This document shows positions 46,404-59,100 of a stretch of DNA of 64,000 bases, one piece after another; position 1 is the first letter of the stretch, and every line of letters starts with the position of its first letter. The notes below the pieces were generated by a model. The model saw nothing but the letters and a program-made list of their open reading frames with translations. It searched no databases and had not been told where the DNA came from. This stretch comes from Lunularia cruciata (Eukaryota; Streptophyta; Marchantiopsida; Lunulariales; Lunulariaceae). Made by a program: the position numbers and the translations under genes. The stretch spans positions 47,287,034 to 47,351,033 of the forward strand of contig OX419762.1 in the NCBI GenBank assembly GCA_948567375.1. The letters are read 5' to 3'.

Positions 46404-47500
46404 TCAGGCGATATCACATTTCCTCGATAGCCAAAGCGTTCTAAAGGAGTGTCACAGATATCAGACTTTTCGACAGCCCTTTCATTCTTATTTAAGCGAA
46501 CGTTCTTCTCCTGAATCAAATTTTGATGGTAGAAAGTTCACCGAAATCATCAGCCTTAAAGCACGGCATGAGGGAAAGTTCATTAAACTTGAAAAGCATC
46601 ACATCTTCCTCGAATGTCCACATGTGCTAAAAGGACCGATGCTTTTTAAGACGATATTCATACTGATATGAACTTCAAGAAACCAACCAAACTTTCACGC
46701 GTTGATTCAAATTGAGGTTAAATCCCAACATTTTGAACATACGCATGATTCAGCGCACCACCACAGGCCAAGAATCTTATTTCTCAAGCTGCCCGCTCGA
46801 GAGCAAAACAGGGACTTTGCGGCTACAACCGCTTCCATCAGTGTACGGAATACCTCAACAGTGTCCATTCGTCACTACTCATACATGCATGCAGAAGAAA
46901 TTGGAGAAATCTCAGCAAACTCACCTCTGGAAAGCCTTCCTTCAATCTTGCTCGACGTCGTCTACTTTTTTCCAGCTTCCCTATTTGATCACCTTCTTGG
47001 CGGCTAGCTCGAGCTCCTCACACCTAGTTCAGCAGCAGATCAACATGCCAAATTCTCACGAAAGAAATACAGGTTCATCCTCAAGAATGGTGAAACCAGC
47101 TCATATATATCGATAGATACAGTCATGCAGTACTCCTCTCGGATTAGCTCATCCATCAAAGCTCATCAATCTGACCTTGTCACTTTCATACTCCCTTCCT
47201 CCGCTTGACAACTCCTCGCTAGCAAATGCCAATCCGCTCTCAAAATCCGGAATCGATTGATTCAACTTCTCCGCAAAACTCAAGACTATTATACAAGACA
47301 AGCCAGTGAGCTCAAGAATTTAGCTCACCTGAACTAAAATCACAGAATGAATGGCATCCTTCCGCCGTCGATTCCCAACTCTGCGGTATATAGAACTTCG
47401 AGAACAGTAGCGACAGCAGCCAAACTCACGAAGTTTTGATCACTGTTTGAAGTGTCTGCAGTCGAGAGAAAAGGTGCGATCGAATGGCGGTAGATTAGCT
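46404..47500 (-). promoter_or_regulatory. 5' leader and promoter region of the repeat-protein gene
   Basis: The acceptor just upstream of the first coding exon implies at least one leader exon here. No TATA box or convincing donor was singled out. The plus-strand frames of 101 and 134 codons (46,702-47,116) look like chance. Confidence 0.35.
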
Positions 47501-48977
47501 AAGGTGGGAATCATCGACCGAGCTGCGCTCGATGGCGTCATAAAGAAACACGTTACAAAGCAGGCAAAGGTTCGCTCACAGGTTTCTGTCACCAATGCCA
47601 CCTGGCCTTCTCAAATCTGGCCAAATAAAGCAGGGACCCGCACCTCTGCAAGTTGCGGACCAGATGGCTGAGATATGAGTGGCAAATGCTTAGCACTGGG
47701 AAGACCTCTCGTTATGGGAGAAGCACCTCGGTGGGGTCCAGGTGCAGGTCGCTTCGGCTGACGCCTGGAACAGCAAATCGTTATGCGACTTGCCTGGGAA
47801 CTTCTGGACTATATGCGTCTGTCACCGACAGAGGCACCTGAAAGCTTTCATGGACATGGAGCAATTATCCGTCCCAGCGGCTCGTGGGGCCCTGTGGGAA
47901 ACTGAGCGGCGCGATCGTGTTGAGTTACGCTGGTTGAGTTTGAAGTAGTTCTGCTGCTCCCAAGTCTCGAGCTTTCCAGCTGTGTTGGGGTTTTTGAACT
48001 TCTTCCTGCCAGTGATGGGTGGTTCGCGTCGGGATTTGATTTGTGGATTCTGAGAGCTTTGAGCAATGGAATCGCATTGCTTTTGCGGAAAAAAAGTTGT
48101 TTTTATCTCGTCGTCTTCGAAGTTGATTAGGTGAATTCATTCTCTTGAGCCGAGGCACATCCAAAAGCGAGTGAAACTTCCTCGAGTTTGTTATCTGCTT
48201 GGCATATGCTTGCTTTTCATTCTTTCCCAGACTGGTTCAATTTGTCGTGTTGATTGAAAGAAAGGTTATCTTTGGAAGTAGGCTGATTCTCGAGCTCGCC
48301 AGTCTATGTCTGTAACGGCATTGTTGGTAAGCGACAAGACTGGAAAATCTGTAAAGCTAGACGTGTTAGCTGGCGACCATCTTAGTGAACTTCCACTTCT
48401 CTGTTCTTGCTCCAGGGTTGCAGTTCCGTGGGAGTCTTTCTGCCCAGCTTCACTTGACTTGGCATGCAAGCTGTGATATATACCTCCAAAGGCCTAGTGT
48501 CCGTCGGCTTCAACGTTTGATGGGTCTACACTGAAGAAGTTTCTCCATGTACTGGATTACTTCCCATGCCTGGATGCCTGCTTGCATATGAGAAATGAGA
48601 GCCTTACGGCTCTGAGTTTTGGCAAAGGCTGGATTCGACGTTCATTCCGGGCGAATTATCTCCCTATCAGCTGGTTTCCGGCCAGCAGGGTATAGAATCA
48701 GAATATGAGAGGATAATCCTTTATTAGTTGAATATCCCTGACAGTCCTGAGCACGTTTACAAGCCTCTTCATCTACTGCCGGGCTTTGACAGCGAGAGGA
48801 TTGAAGGTCTTGAATACTCGTAGGTACATGAAGTGGAGACCTTTTTGACTTCAGAATCACGAGTCAGTTTTTGTCAGTAAAAGGTTTTACTAGCGCTTCA
48901 TGGACAGGTAGAGCCCGAGCTATGGCTTAAACTAGGCGCAAAGCTTTCTTCTTTTTGCACCACCCACGAGCGGTACC

Positions 48978-49010
48978 TGCCTGCACTCCACGAGCGGTGG
49001 AGTGCAGGCA
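48978..49010. other. Perfect 14 bp inverted repeat, 5-base loop
   Basis: TGCCTGCACTCCAC, loop GAGCG, then the exact reverse complement. The sequence CCACGAGCGGT in the hairpin also echoes CCCACGAGCGGTACC just upstream (48,963-48,977), so it may have arisen by an inverted template switch. Confidence 0.9.
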
Positions 49011-50244
49011 ACTGCTGAAGATGAAGTCGCGACACCAATGCGAAGGAGGTCAGTGTACACGCAACAGTTGAAATTGACATAAAACTTGAACAGACTGGAA
49101 ACACCTGGTAATTTGAAGCGCACAGAAGTGATTACATTTCGTTGGAGCAAAAGGATATCTCCTGCTCTTCGAGTACATATGAAGTCTGATGGACGCGAGT
49201 TACTGCTTTCTAACGAGGAGAGTCTCGGAACTGAGACTCCTCTTACAAGACTAAAGACTTCTGGGGTCCTAACAATCAGTCTTCTGGCGTAGTCGTCATG
49301 CCTGAGCTAGTGTCCAATTCCACATTTTAGTGCCATGTACTTGGAAGGATTCCAAGTCGCATATATCGCTATAATAGCCTCTGACTCCATCATTCCTTTA
49401 CGGGCTAATCCTACCTGTGCTCTACGAAATGCGGGGTAACATGAGAAGGAATCCACTGAATGTCTGGTGTATCAGACGAGTGTAGATGACGACTTCTGTG
49501 TCGGTGCGTTTATCTTATTCTATAGACTGTAGGATGCAGGATGTGGGAAACGACTTCGAGTGTACCACAACTTGATCGATACGTTTGGACTTCCTTGGCC
49601 CACGAACTTAAAAGGCTGGATACTACCGTAGCTACAGCTGATCCGAATACGGAACCCAAGAATGAAATAATGAGCTGCAAAGTTCTGGACTTAGTGATTT
49701 GGGTCATTATATATAGTTACAATCAGGGACTTGTAACATGATATCAAGTATAACTGATCACCAACCAAGCAAATAGAGTTCGTGCTTTCCCAACTACCGA
49801 CGCCAAAGCTGTAATAACACCGTCACTCTCAAACATCTTCCTGATCTGCCATGATCTGATGCACGAAGCTGGGATCAGATATTTAGTATCAGGATTCTTG
49901 TGATTCGGTAGTCTAGAGAATTCTTCATAGAAGTCAACAACAACACTAGACTTTGTGCCGCGATCAATCGAACCTCAGAATTTTACTTCTGGAGAATTCG
50001 GAGGTGGTCAGCAATGCGCATACTCACATTGAATGAACATCTTTTATACAATAGTTTTCGTGTGCCAGGATACTCTGGTTCGATACATGCAGCTGGCATT
50101 TTGCTCACTGATAGATGTTGATTAAATTCATAGATTCGGAATCTTGCCGCATACTTTAATCCGCAGCGCGTATTAGCTAATCATATATTACACCTCGTGT
50201 TCATAGCAAGTGAAGAAAAACGCGACGAACATAGTATAACAAGA

Positions 50245-50335
50245 AGGATGGGAAGACCCTTCAAGCAGTATAAAGATAAAAACTGAAACCTAACAGTTAA
50301 AGTTGGGCTAAGCCCCAACAGCATCGGAATGAGAA
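50245..50335. repeat. Dispersed short repeat with GGGCTAAGCCCC core, copy 2
   Basis: Shares AAGGATGGGAAGACCC, AAGCAGTA and GGGCTAAGCCCCAA with 36,889-36,975 and with 55,578-55,660. The core GGGGCTAAGCCCC of the third copy is palindromic. Confidence 0.75.
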
Positions 50336-52199
50336 AGGAATGAGAACTCTGTTTCTAGCAAGTGGATGAGAGACTTCAGGTTTTCTGATATGAAAGTAGC
50401 TGGTCATATTTCAACGACTGTGAATCTCTGGTGATCGGTCACAGGGTGCATGGATTATCTCTTTCTTACCCCAGCAAGTCTTCTGCTACAGTAGCCATAG
50501 CCGTTACGCACCATCGTATAATCATCTCGTACAGTTTGTAGTTATCGATATGAACGATTACTTGTACAGTCAATTTATCCCCCGGAAAGAGTTGAATCAA
50601 TCTTTCATCTTCATTGTAGCAGTCAAATCGGATCATGTACACTTGTCAAGCCAAACGCCATGTTTGCATATGAACAGTGCAGAACGAGTAAGGTTAATCA
50701 TAAGGTTCTTTCATTTTGCATCTTTGAAGGTTGCAAAATGAAGGTCTACAATGTTTTCCCACATGTTAACGTTGATATAGACATGGGAAACCGGTCTTGT
50801 TGATCTCGGGACCACTCCGGCTGGATTCGATCACTAATTGCTATGATCAGCAGAACTCAACAGACCAGCTTGATCTACAACCAGTGGTGAAGTGGGGTAT
50901 AAATCTTGTTCTCATGGTTGAACGGGAGGATCACGCAATATCATTAATCCACGTAGGAAAGTTAATCTTGTGAAAACGTCTCACTTGAGCAAACGTCAAG
51001 TAATTATGTGTGAAAGAAAATTTCCAGGATTACGTCTTCATGATCGATCAGTTTAGTCATGTGCATAGTTAAGAGTGTCCAAGACTTGGGGGGCCACTCT
51101 AGAGGTGATTATTATCCTCAATCTAGAGCGGTTTCTAATATATCTTTCTAAGTAATTGGAGAAAACTCAATCTTATCCCCAAGTGTATAACCTGGCATTC
51201 GTTAATTAGACGTAAAGACGTGCCGTTAGCTAGTGTGTTTGTATTCTTTCCGATTCAGCGTAGAAAGTCAGTGCATGGCTACCGCAAGAAACTTAAGGTA
51301 AACTAAGTAAACTTCAAATATTCCAAATCCACTTTATTACATTAATTTTTCTTAAAACCTGAAAGGTTAAACTGTGTAAAGAATGAAATATTGCAAAACC
51401 GATGTGGTGCTTTTCTCGCTAAAACTGTGATTCCGCAAGACTTTGATACGTTTCAATAAGCAAACTTCAGATACACTTTGCCTATTGAAACTTTGAGTTT
51501 GCAAGATTTTCATCGGTAAACGTCGATTATCCAAATTCTATGATATACTGTACTTATCTCGTCCCTTGAAACTCCTCATTGTGAGGACTGTCAGGTGCCC
51601 ATGCCATGCATGTAATCTGACTAGATTAACTCAAAATCTTGGAAAGCGAGAAAAGCGACTTAGTTAGGTGAGATTGTTAAGAATGTCCGCTAATACTTGC
51701 TAAACTATCTCAGATAACATCAAGGATTCATACAATTTTACATCTTTCTGTCATGCTCATCTTCAGACTCATCTTCTATCAATAAAATAATATAGATTTA
51801 CTGAGATTTAGTTCACCAACTCTCATATTTAAATTTCCCTATAACACATCGTTCGTGATCTATCCATTTTGTACCGGAAAGTAATACTAAATTATCAAAT
51901 GGAATAATATAATCATCTTTCTTCCATTTCCATATTGACTTATTTGGACTTGCATAACTTGTACATGAGTATCGAAAGACATTCTCCGGATGTTAGGGAA
52001 CTTCAGTTTTGGTCTTATAGGGTATAGGATCTTTCCTAATTGCAAAGGAGTATTATTGTGACCCATTTTAGCTTATGACTAGAGGAGAGATGTTCTACAT
52101 GGACCTTATTAGCACTCTTCCCCAAGGGTCTCTGCTCCTACCAACACATTGAAGTGCATCAAGACATTGCGAGCTAGTCTTTAGAATTCATAGATTTTT

Positions 52200-53465
52200 G
52201 AGGGGAGATTGGTCAACACTTCAGTACGAGTATATCATATGGGCATAAGCTTAAACTAGGAGGATAACATAGTCCCCACATTCTCACGCCCCATCCCACT
52301 TAGCATTGTCACTTCCATTGCTCCTTGATGTTGGGCTAGGCAGGAGAGTATAGAAGCAAAGCCCAAGCACTAGCACCCTCTAGGCTAGTGCATTTTTCTT
52401 CAAATACAATATTTGCATCATAGATGTTCCATCCATTGGCCGAGGAGGAGTTCCATTCTTTCCTCCTGAGCACTAGCCAAATGAGGAGCTCCAACTTACT
52501 TTGCTCACTTTATTCTCCACGCTTCTACTCGGGTTGGCCATCATGACTAGTCTTTGAGCAACTATGTGATTGTCTTTCTCCAAACACTCCAAAATTTTTG
52601 TTTTCCTCTTTGTCACAACATTTGTATCGCCAAAGCTAGTTTGCTCAAACGCTAGAGTGGTAGTGTTGGCAATCTTAGTCATAGTTATTGTTTTAGTTGC
52701 TCATGGACTACTTGATGGCAGCTAAATTTCATGTTAGGGCTGCCAATCACATGGTGGGATTCACTATCACTTGCACCATTTGCACTATTGAATGTGTTGT
52801 CAATGGCGCCATTAGAGCTGGAGACCTAGGTCAAGCAGAGGGGTATACTTTTGAAGTGTAGCTCCAAAGAGCTTACTTCTTTGATGTTGAGCCTCCTATC
52901 TATGGTGGATAGAGGTTGACAAGCCTCACATAGAGTCTCTTAGCTAGAGTGGATGTGGCTTGATTGTAATCATTGCACAATTGTTGGCAAATTGTTGAGT
53001 GAAGGATTGAGTACAAATCTGATTTGAGTTTGATCTAAGTGGAAGAATGAATTGATTACATCAAAGAAATGAGAGTCAAGGGAAAATTGGGTGCAAGAAT
53101 TGAGGAATGTGGTGTTATCTCCGAGCCTAGTTGATCATTGATACATTCAATCGTTGTCTTAGATTTCCATGAGAGTGATAATGTGTAGAAGCCTTATTTG
53201 AGTTGATGTAGATTTGGTAGTGGGGCAGACAATGTGTGGAAATGCTAGCCAAATTTATATGAATTGAGTCATTATGAGACTAGGTGTTTGATTTGAGTCC
53301 AAGGAGGTGAAATCAAGGTTGATTTGGTGAAAATTGAGCCCAAAGTGAAAAATTGGAAGTGGATTTACCTATCCTCTTGAATTAGAGATTTGGAGATCCC
53401 CATTTAATTTGGCCCAAGTTGATAGTTAGCAAAGGATTTAGCAGTTAGCCAACTATAAAGGAGTT
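52200..53465. repeat. Host repeat C, copy 2 (left arm)
   Basis: From about 52,620 this is colinear with 460-1299. Before that it is probably the same family but not matched within the window. It contains no intact gene; the minus-strand 69-codon frame at 52,473 is unremarkable. Confidence 0.7.
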
Positions 53466-53923
53466 GTGTCATATTGGTAGAGGTTGTAAAGATTTGGAGG
53501 TTGCCCAAATTGCCCTAGCTAGCATTTGATTTAGTAATGGTTTGCTAGATTTGGAAAGGGTTTGAATTGGCAAGAAGAAAGGCCTTATTTGGGTAAATTT
53601 TGGAGGATTTGGAGATCCCAATCCTCTCAATTTGGCCCAAGTTGATAGTTAGTGGAGGATTTGGTGGTTAGCCAACTATAGAAGAGATGTGTCATATTGG
53701 CAAAGTTTTTCCAAATTCGGAGTTCAAGTTGGTGAAGATTGCTTCAATTGCCCTAGCTAGTGCTTGAGTTAGTAAACATTGACTAGATTTGGGAGGTTTT
53801 GAATTGGCAAGAAGAAAGGACTCATTTTGAATTTTGGTGGATTTGGAGATCCACATTCTCTCAATTTGGCCCAAGTTGATAGTTAGTGGATGATTGGCAG
53901 TCAACCATTAACTGTAGAAGAGG
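53388..53923. repeat. Tandem ~228 bp segments within repeat C
   Basis: The landmark GATTTGGAGATCC recurs at about 53,390, 53,614 and 53,842. Each occurrence is followed by TTTGGCCCAAGTTGATAGTT and then CAACTATAGAAGAG. In the first two copies this leads into TGTGTCATATTGG. The third copy is cut at that exact point (53,923) by a chromovirus LTR. Confidence 0.85.
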
Positions 53924-55322
53924 TGTAAAAGATGAGGAGAGAAATAAGAGAATGGAAGACCGGAGTGGAAGATCACATTGGGACACTTGAATGAGGGGAA
54001 CTTCAAATTCCTAGCGTGAGCTTGGGCTTTGGTATTTATAGGGAGCATACCAGGCTCTTGAGAAGCTTCTCAAGAAGCTTCCTAAAACTGCCTCTTAGAG
54101 TGCAAGCCAAGCTAACCAAGAAGTTTCTCAAGAAGCTTCCTTCTAGAAGCTACCTACTTTGTATGCAAGCTAAGCTAATTAGAAGCTTCCCAAGAAACTT
54201 CCTCATAGAAGTCACTACTTGGTATGCACATTACCCAATACTTAGAAGGTACCAAGTAGCTTCCTGGATGCTTCTAGAATATTCTTATAACTCTTGGCTA
54301 ATTTGGTCTATTTGCTACTTCCTTAGTCATGACTAACTTATCTACAAACTTCCTATTGTTACATATTCTCACATTGCTAGTTAGTGACGTCCTTGTTACC
54401 ATGGAAGCTTCAAAATCTTGGATAGCCATTTGTGCATTTTAGAGATGAGAAAGAGGTTCCCAAATGGTATCATGAAGGAGATACCCTTCCAAAGGACCTT
54501 GTTCTCAATATATTATTGGCAGCTACATTGAATGTGGTGACATGCAAGGATACTATCAACTTCATACTCCTCATGATCATTGATAAGCATGGGATGAAGG
54601 GGTTGGATATGAGAAGAAAAGAAAGATGGATTAGAAACAAAGGGTTTCAACTTAGAAATGTGAAAGACAAGGTGGATTTGCATATGAGAAGGCAATGCAA
54701 GTTGATAAGCAACAAGAGAAATGATTTAGGTGACATCAAATGGACCTATCCAATTAGGAGCAAGTTTATGGACTTGGGTATCAAGTGGGAAAGATAAGTT
54801 ACTAGAAGAAAGCATGACCTTATCACCAAGTTGAAAAGTGAGATCATGATCATGTTGGCCTGCATATTGTTTATGACAATTTTGAGCATTAAGGAGATGA
54901 GATTTGGCTTGTTTTAGGGATTGGGATATTGTGGTCAAGAAGGTGGAAGTATGAGGGACATGAGATGGAAGAGGAGCAAGAAGGGAATTTGGAATAAATA
55001 GGCTTGGCTAAAATTAAGGAAGAAGAGAGAGAACCCGGTGCTTGCCTATTTGGAATTATTGTAGAAAAACTCAACAACTACAAGGCATTCATCCCAATTG
55101 GTAAGGGTGAACATTGACAAAGGCACAAAGCATATCCTCCAAGGTGCAATTTGCAAGTTTGGTTTGTCCATTAGTTTGAGGATAATAAGCAATGGACAAA
55201 GCAAACTTGGTGCCAAGTGTTTGGAAGAGTGCTTGCCAAAATTTTCCAATGAATCAAGGGTCATGGTTGGAGATGAGTACATGAGGCATCCCATGATGTT
55301 TGAAGATATTGTTAAAGTAGCT
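53924..55322 (-). mobile_element. Truncated chromovirus of the A/D family (3' LTR plus end of pol)
   Basis: Minus strand. The LTR occupies 54,363-53,924 (440 bp; TGTAACAATAGG start, TTTTACA end) and is of the D subfamily. Upstream of it (54,364-55,322) lies the pol end, from the integrase core through the chromodomain. Everything 5' of about the position equivalent to A 7255 is missing, replaced by repeat C sequence. The flank beyond the LTR end is AGAGG (53,919-53,923), the same pentamer that follows element D at 18,794. Confidence 0.85.
54364..55322 (-). pseudogene. Integrase C-terminus and chromodomain remnant
   Basis: Minus-strand frames match the A pol order: integrase core with HDP, stop, FIG near 55,255; then NWDECL...FYNNSK; then SQSLKQAKSHLLNAQN, KLAPNWIGPFDVT and HLVFHISKLKPFV; then EYEVDSILACHH and VLWKG of the chromodomain near 54,480. 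Stops and small shifts break it. Confidence 0.85.
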
Positions 55323-55532
55323 CTTGTCATGCCATTTGTAGTGTCACATCTAGATTGCTCAGACAATGGAGTTGCAGTGATAGTAGTTAGAGGTATGTTA
55401 GCAGTTTCACATAGACTACTTTCCGATGGTCAGATTTCATGTTTGGGGTATTGACTTCACGGCAGGGCCCACCATCACTTTGCACCATTTGCACCATTGA
55501 GTGTGCCGTCAGTGGGACCATTAGGGTTATGG

Positions 55533-55868
55533 AAATGATAATGAGAAAGGGAAATTGCATAGAAAACACAAAGGATGGGAAGCCGTGAGACAAAATAGGT
55601 AGAATGGGGCTAAGCCCCAAATAGAGTCTATATGAGAAATGATAACCAAGAAACAAAGCAGATGTAAGCAACTCAGTCAACACTCAATAACTCAACGGCA
55701 AACTCCTTCTTGTCTATGTGAACATCCATTTTGGTCCAGGAGTCCAAACAAAAAGAATTGAAAGGTACCCCACAGAAGCAGAGAAAGACCTAACAACATC
55801 CCATATCCCAAACACTTTGGTTGGCAAGTTAATCGTACCTCTTGCTGTTTGGACATGTCAGACCTAGC
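55533..55868. mobile_element. ~340 bp insertion in repeat C with GGGGCTAAGCCCC core
   Basis: The two flanks (CCATTAGGGTTATGG and GGGTATACTTTC) are nearly adjacent in the other repeat C copies (about 640-675 and 52,812-52,850), so this block was inserted or is a lineage-specific expansion. It includes the dispersed motif also found at 36,889 and 50,245. It has no coding capacity. A short non-autonomous element or a retroelement end are both possible. Confidence 0.5.
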
Positions 55869-56760
55869 TTGAATCTAGGGTATACTTTCAAAGTGCAGCT
55901 CCAGAGAGCTCACTTCTCTGATGTTGAGCCTTCAAGTTCTTGGCTATGGTGGATAGAGACCAGCGAGCATCACCTAGATTCTTTTAGCTAGAGTGGATGT
56001 GGCTTGACTGTAATCAATGCCCAATTGTCTGCAATTTATAGAGTGACAAATCAAGTATTGATCTGAGTTGAGTTGATTCAAGAGTTGTAAACAATCTGAT
56101 TACATCAAAGAAGCAAAGTCAAGGGGAAATTAGGTGCAGGAACTTTGAGTATTGGTGGTATCTCCAAGCTTGGTGGATTGTCCGTAGCTCAATTGAAGTT
56201 CCATTTTTCCTTGATGTGCAAATGCTCATTGCTTGATGCAAATTTGGTAGTAAGGCAGATGGTGTGCGGAAGCATTGGCCATTTTTTGAGCAAAGAAGAA
56301 GCAAATTTTGAGCTCAAGAGGTGAAGATATGACCAATTTGTTTTGAGTTGGGCTTAGAAAGTAAAATTGAAGGTGGAGTTGGGAACCTATCCTTGTGAAT
56401 TTGTAATTTGGAGAAACCAATATTTTCAATTGGCTCCAGTGAAGAGTTAGCAAAGGATTTGGTAGTCAGCCACCTTTAGGGTTTACATCACATTTTACAT
56501 CAAGATTTTGCTAAAGTTTATGTCAGATTTTGGCCAGATTTAGAGGAGTTTCACAAGTTTGGAGGAGTTTTGCTAGATTTGGAGAGTGTTCAAAGTGGCA
56601 AGAAGAAAGGTCTCATTTGGCTAAATTTTAGCATTTAGAGGCCTAGGGCTATGGGCTATGAGAGGCTACAAAGGCCAGCTTGCTGGCATAAGGCTAGCTA
56701 GTTTAGAGTAGATCTTGGTCATTGTTTGGAAAATATGCTTATTTTACTAGATTGTACGCA

Positions 56761-56822
56761 ATAGGGTTTTACCCCTAGATCTCTTGTTCCTAGACTGGTG
56801 TCCTAGCCAATAGGTCCACCCT
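56761..56822 (-). repeat. tRNA-like segment, second copy
   Basis: This diverged homologue of 19,220-19,281 has an A-box-like TGGACCTATTGGCTAGGACA and a weaker B-box region (AGGGGTAAAACCC) on the minus strand. Confidence 0.4.
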
Positions 56823-56976
56823 CACTTGTTGTCCTAGTGACTGATCCAGTATTATCTATTCACTTGTAGCTTTGGCTAGAGAGACAGTTTGATCCCATTC
56901 TTGGTGATTCTGGTAGGTTAGGATGTAGATACAAACTCCTCTTATGTCAAATGCCAAATGGTGGCAGAGTTAGTCT

Positions 56977-57669
56977 TGTAACACCCATTTGTGCATGTGT
57001 GTGGTATTGTGATATTTAGCTTGGTATTACAAGTACTTAAGAGATATTATTTATATAGAGATAAAGGATGGTTCTATATTAGTCATGGTTGGCTAAAGTT
57101 AGTTATAGCTAAGATAGAGGGGACCTTACTTTAGACGAAGTAGAAAAGATGAGCATCATTATTTTGGACTTTAGTGTGTTGACTTGGTATTATTCCTAGG
57201 TGTTTGGCTTTGAGGAAAAAGTTGAGAACTCTTGGGCCCGCAAGCCTTTTTGTTTTGGATTCTTCTTTAGTCCAAGGATAGCCCATGTGAAGGAATCCTT
57301 GACTTAGTGGTTGGGTCAAGATAAGACCATATGCTTAGGGGAATATACCCATGTGAATGGATATTCCTTTTTACTTTTTGACTTTACTTGACTTTTAGTC
57401 TAGTAACTTGAGTTACTACGGTAATTAGTAACTTTGGTACGTAACTATTTCACAAGTATATAAACAAGGGGTAAGGAGGTACTCATCATCCTTTCTTTTT
57501 GCAACTATCTCTCTCTCATTGAGTTCTCTAGTGAGCAATGTCTTGAGTCTTTGAGTGTTAGCCTTGGAGGAGTATGATGGAGTTGGGGTTCCTTGCCTTC
57601 TTAGTCCATGGTGCGCTACCATAATAGCCATCAGAGGTTTATCTTGAGTGAGAGACAGGCCGGCTCACC
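56977..57669 (+). repeat. Solo LTR G1
   Basis: The 693 bp sequence begins TGTAACACCC and ends GGCTCACC. It is flanked by GTCT (56,973-56,976) and GTCC (57,670-57,673), a 4 bp duplication with one change. A TATATAAA box lies at 57,457-57,464. The uninterrupted site is seen in repeat C copy 1 at about 19,431-19,441. It is very similar to G2 at 62,453. Confidence 0.88.
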
Positions 57670-57837
57670 GTCCCGTGTTGCTTTATGAGATGGAGTGTTT
57701 TTGTTTAGATTCTTGTGATTGGACCCCCTTCCATTCTCTACTTCTTGTTTGTGTGTACCCACATTTTTTTGTTTTTTCTATGTTTAGTCGTGTTTAAGAG
57801 AAGAAGTAAGCACTAAAAGTCGAATTGCGGATGAAGA

Positions 57838-58355
57838 ATGGACAAAACTAACTTCGGAGGACATCCAAAGAAGATGACATCGGATCCGATGATGGAGGTA
57901 CTTGGAAGAGGAATACGACGGAAAAAGTCCAAAGATCACCGTCTTTGGGTTGGAAGGCGCATGAGAGACGACGACCGTTTAACAACCTTGGTACGTGGCA
58001 AGAAAGTACATTTCAAAAAATGGCGGGAGCAAAAGAAGCATGTCTTGATAGTGACCGGGAGTTGCACGCAGAAGAGAGAAATTTGAAGCTAAAATTGACT
58101 AAAGAATGAATGCAATTCGGGGTAATATAAAATTGCAACTGCACAAGGAAAAGTTGAATGTTCCAAGTAAATTTCCAATCCCTTTGAGTAGTCGTCCTGT
58201 AGTAATGCGTGTCCGGAAGCCCATCAAGAGTGAGATTTTCCGAAACCCCAAGGGAGTTAGAGTGTCTCGTCCAAGAGAGGGTCTCATCTTCCAACATTGT
58301 AGAACGAGAGAACAGATCATGGCAAAGAAGGTGGCCAATGCGCTGGCAGTGTGAG
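57838..58355 (+). pseudogene. Insertion H reading frame, N-terminal basic part
   Basis: ATG 57,838 opens an 82-codon basic segment (RRKKSKDHRLWVGRRMRDDDR, ending in a stop at 58,084). After a phase change, an open stretch from about 58,106 continues (SSRPVVMRVRKPIKSEIF...AKKVANALAV) to TGA at 58,352. The same phase then stays open to about 59,029 apart from TGA codons. No known domain was recognised; the strongly basic character would suit nucleic-acid binding. Confidence 0.45.
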
Positions 58356-58459
58356 GTTTTGCAATCCAAAGAGTAGATGTAGTAGCTAGAATCGAAGTCT
58401 TGACTAGACTTTGTATTACATTTTTAGCATGGAACTGAAATTTCAGTTTCTCGGGAGTG

Positions 58460-59029
58460 ATGGCAAAGATCGCTGCCAGTAATTGTGAGGAGGGTCCCGA
58501 GGTGGAAGGGAAGAGAGGCAATCCGGCTTGATGGACTGAGTCGGATTGGAGGTTAGTCTTGGGGAAAGAAGCAGGAGAGCCGACAGGGATCACCTTCTAT
58601 CGGAAGTGTGATGCTATAGAGGAGATGGCAGAGATCCGCAACTCGTTTTTTGCCCCAAGAATGATGAATGGATACAAGGTGGATTCCTATCGGGATCCGA
58701 TCCAAAGAAGCATTGTGGGGGCAATGATGGCCATGTTCAAGCCAAAAAGAACCACCTACATGAACATGCAACAAGCAGTCTTCTTCCATCAAATGTTTGT
58801 AGGAGCTCTAGTGAATTGGGCGAAGTGCTTTCACCACTGAATGAGACAGATGGTGGTTAATTGGCAAACGGGCTCACCACCACATTACTTTGCACCGTTT
58901 GCAGCACACTTCTACTTTGGACTGAACTTGCTGACCAAAGAAGAGCGTCATCATATGGTGTCTCATATGCATCTAGATTTACGACGGGAAGCAGACAAGG
59001 AAGAGCGCCAGTATATACTGCATCTTTGA
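58460..59029 (+). pseudogene. Insertion H reading frame, central conserved-looking part
   Basis: One phase from an ATG at 58,460 (MAKIAASNCEEGPEVEGK), with TGA stops at 58,529 and 58,838, both likely CGA to TGA. It encodes a globular-looking segment rich in aromatic and methionine residues: IEEMAEIRNSFFAPRMMNGY, DPIQRSIVGAMMAMFKP, MQQAVFFHQMFVGALVNWAK, then PHYFAPFAAHFYFGLNLL. This looks like a folded domain rather than low-complexity sequence, but I do not recognise the family. Confidence 0.45.
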
Positions 59030-59100
59030 GCAAATGATGAATACTTCTCAAAGACCGGACAATGGAAAGTCGAAGAAATTACTAGTCCAAAGATGAAGAA

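Larger units (their letters stand above)
47501..52150. other. Long intergenic region without a supported gene
   Basis: Only short frames (<80 codons) without domains occur. Base composition is balanced to about 50,200, then becomes AT-richer from about 51,000. Items seen inside are a 33-base hairpin at 48,978, an imperfect inverted repeat near 49,215-49,242 (GAGGAGAGTCTC...GAGACTCCTC) and a dispersed repeat at 50,245. Confidence 0.5.
55323..56976 (+). repeat. Host repeat C, copy 3 (left arm)
   Basis: Homologous to 470-1299 and 52,630-53,465, continuing from about 56,480 into the part homologous to 18,794-19,435. It is interrupted by a short insertion at about 55,533-55,868 and ended by solo LTR G1 at 56,977. 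No gene. Confidence 0.75.

Noticed and set aside
46702-47116. Plus-strand frames of 101 and 134 codons upstream of the repeat-protein gene.
   Set aside because: They overlap each other in different phases, lack domains, and lie in the probable leader and promoter of the minus-strand gene.
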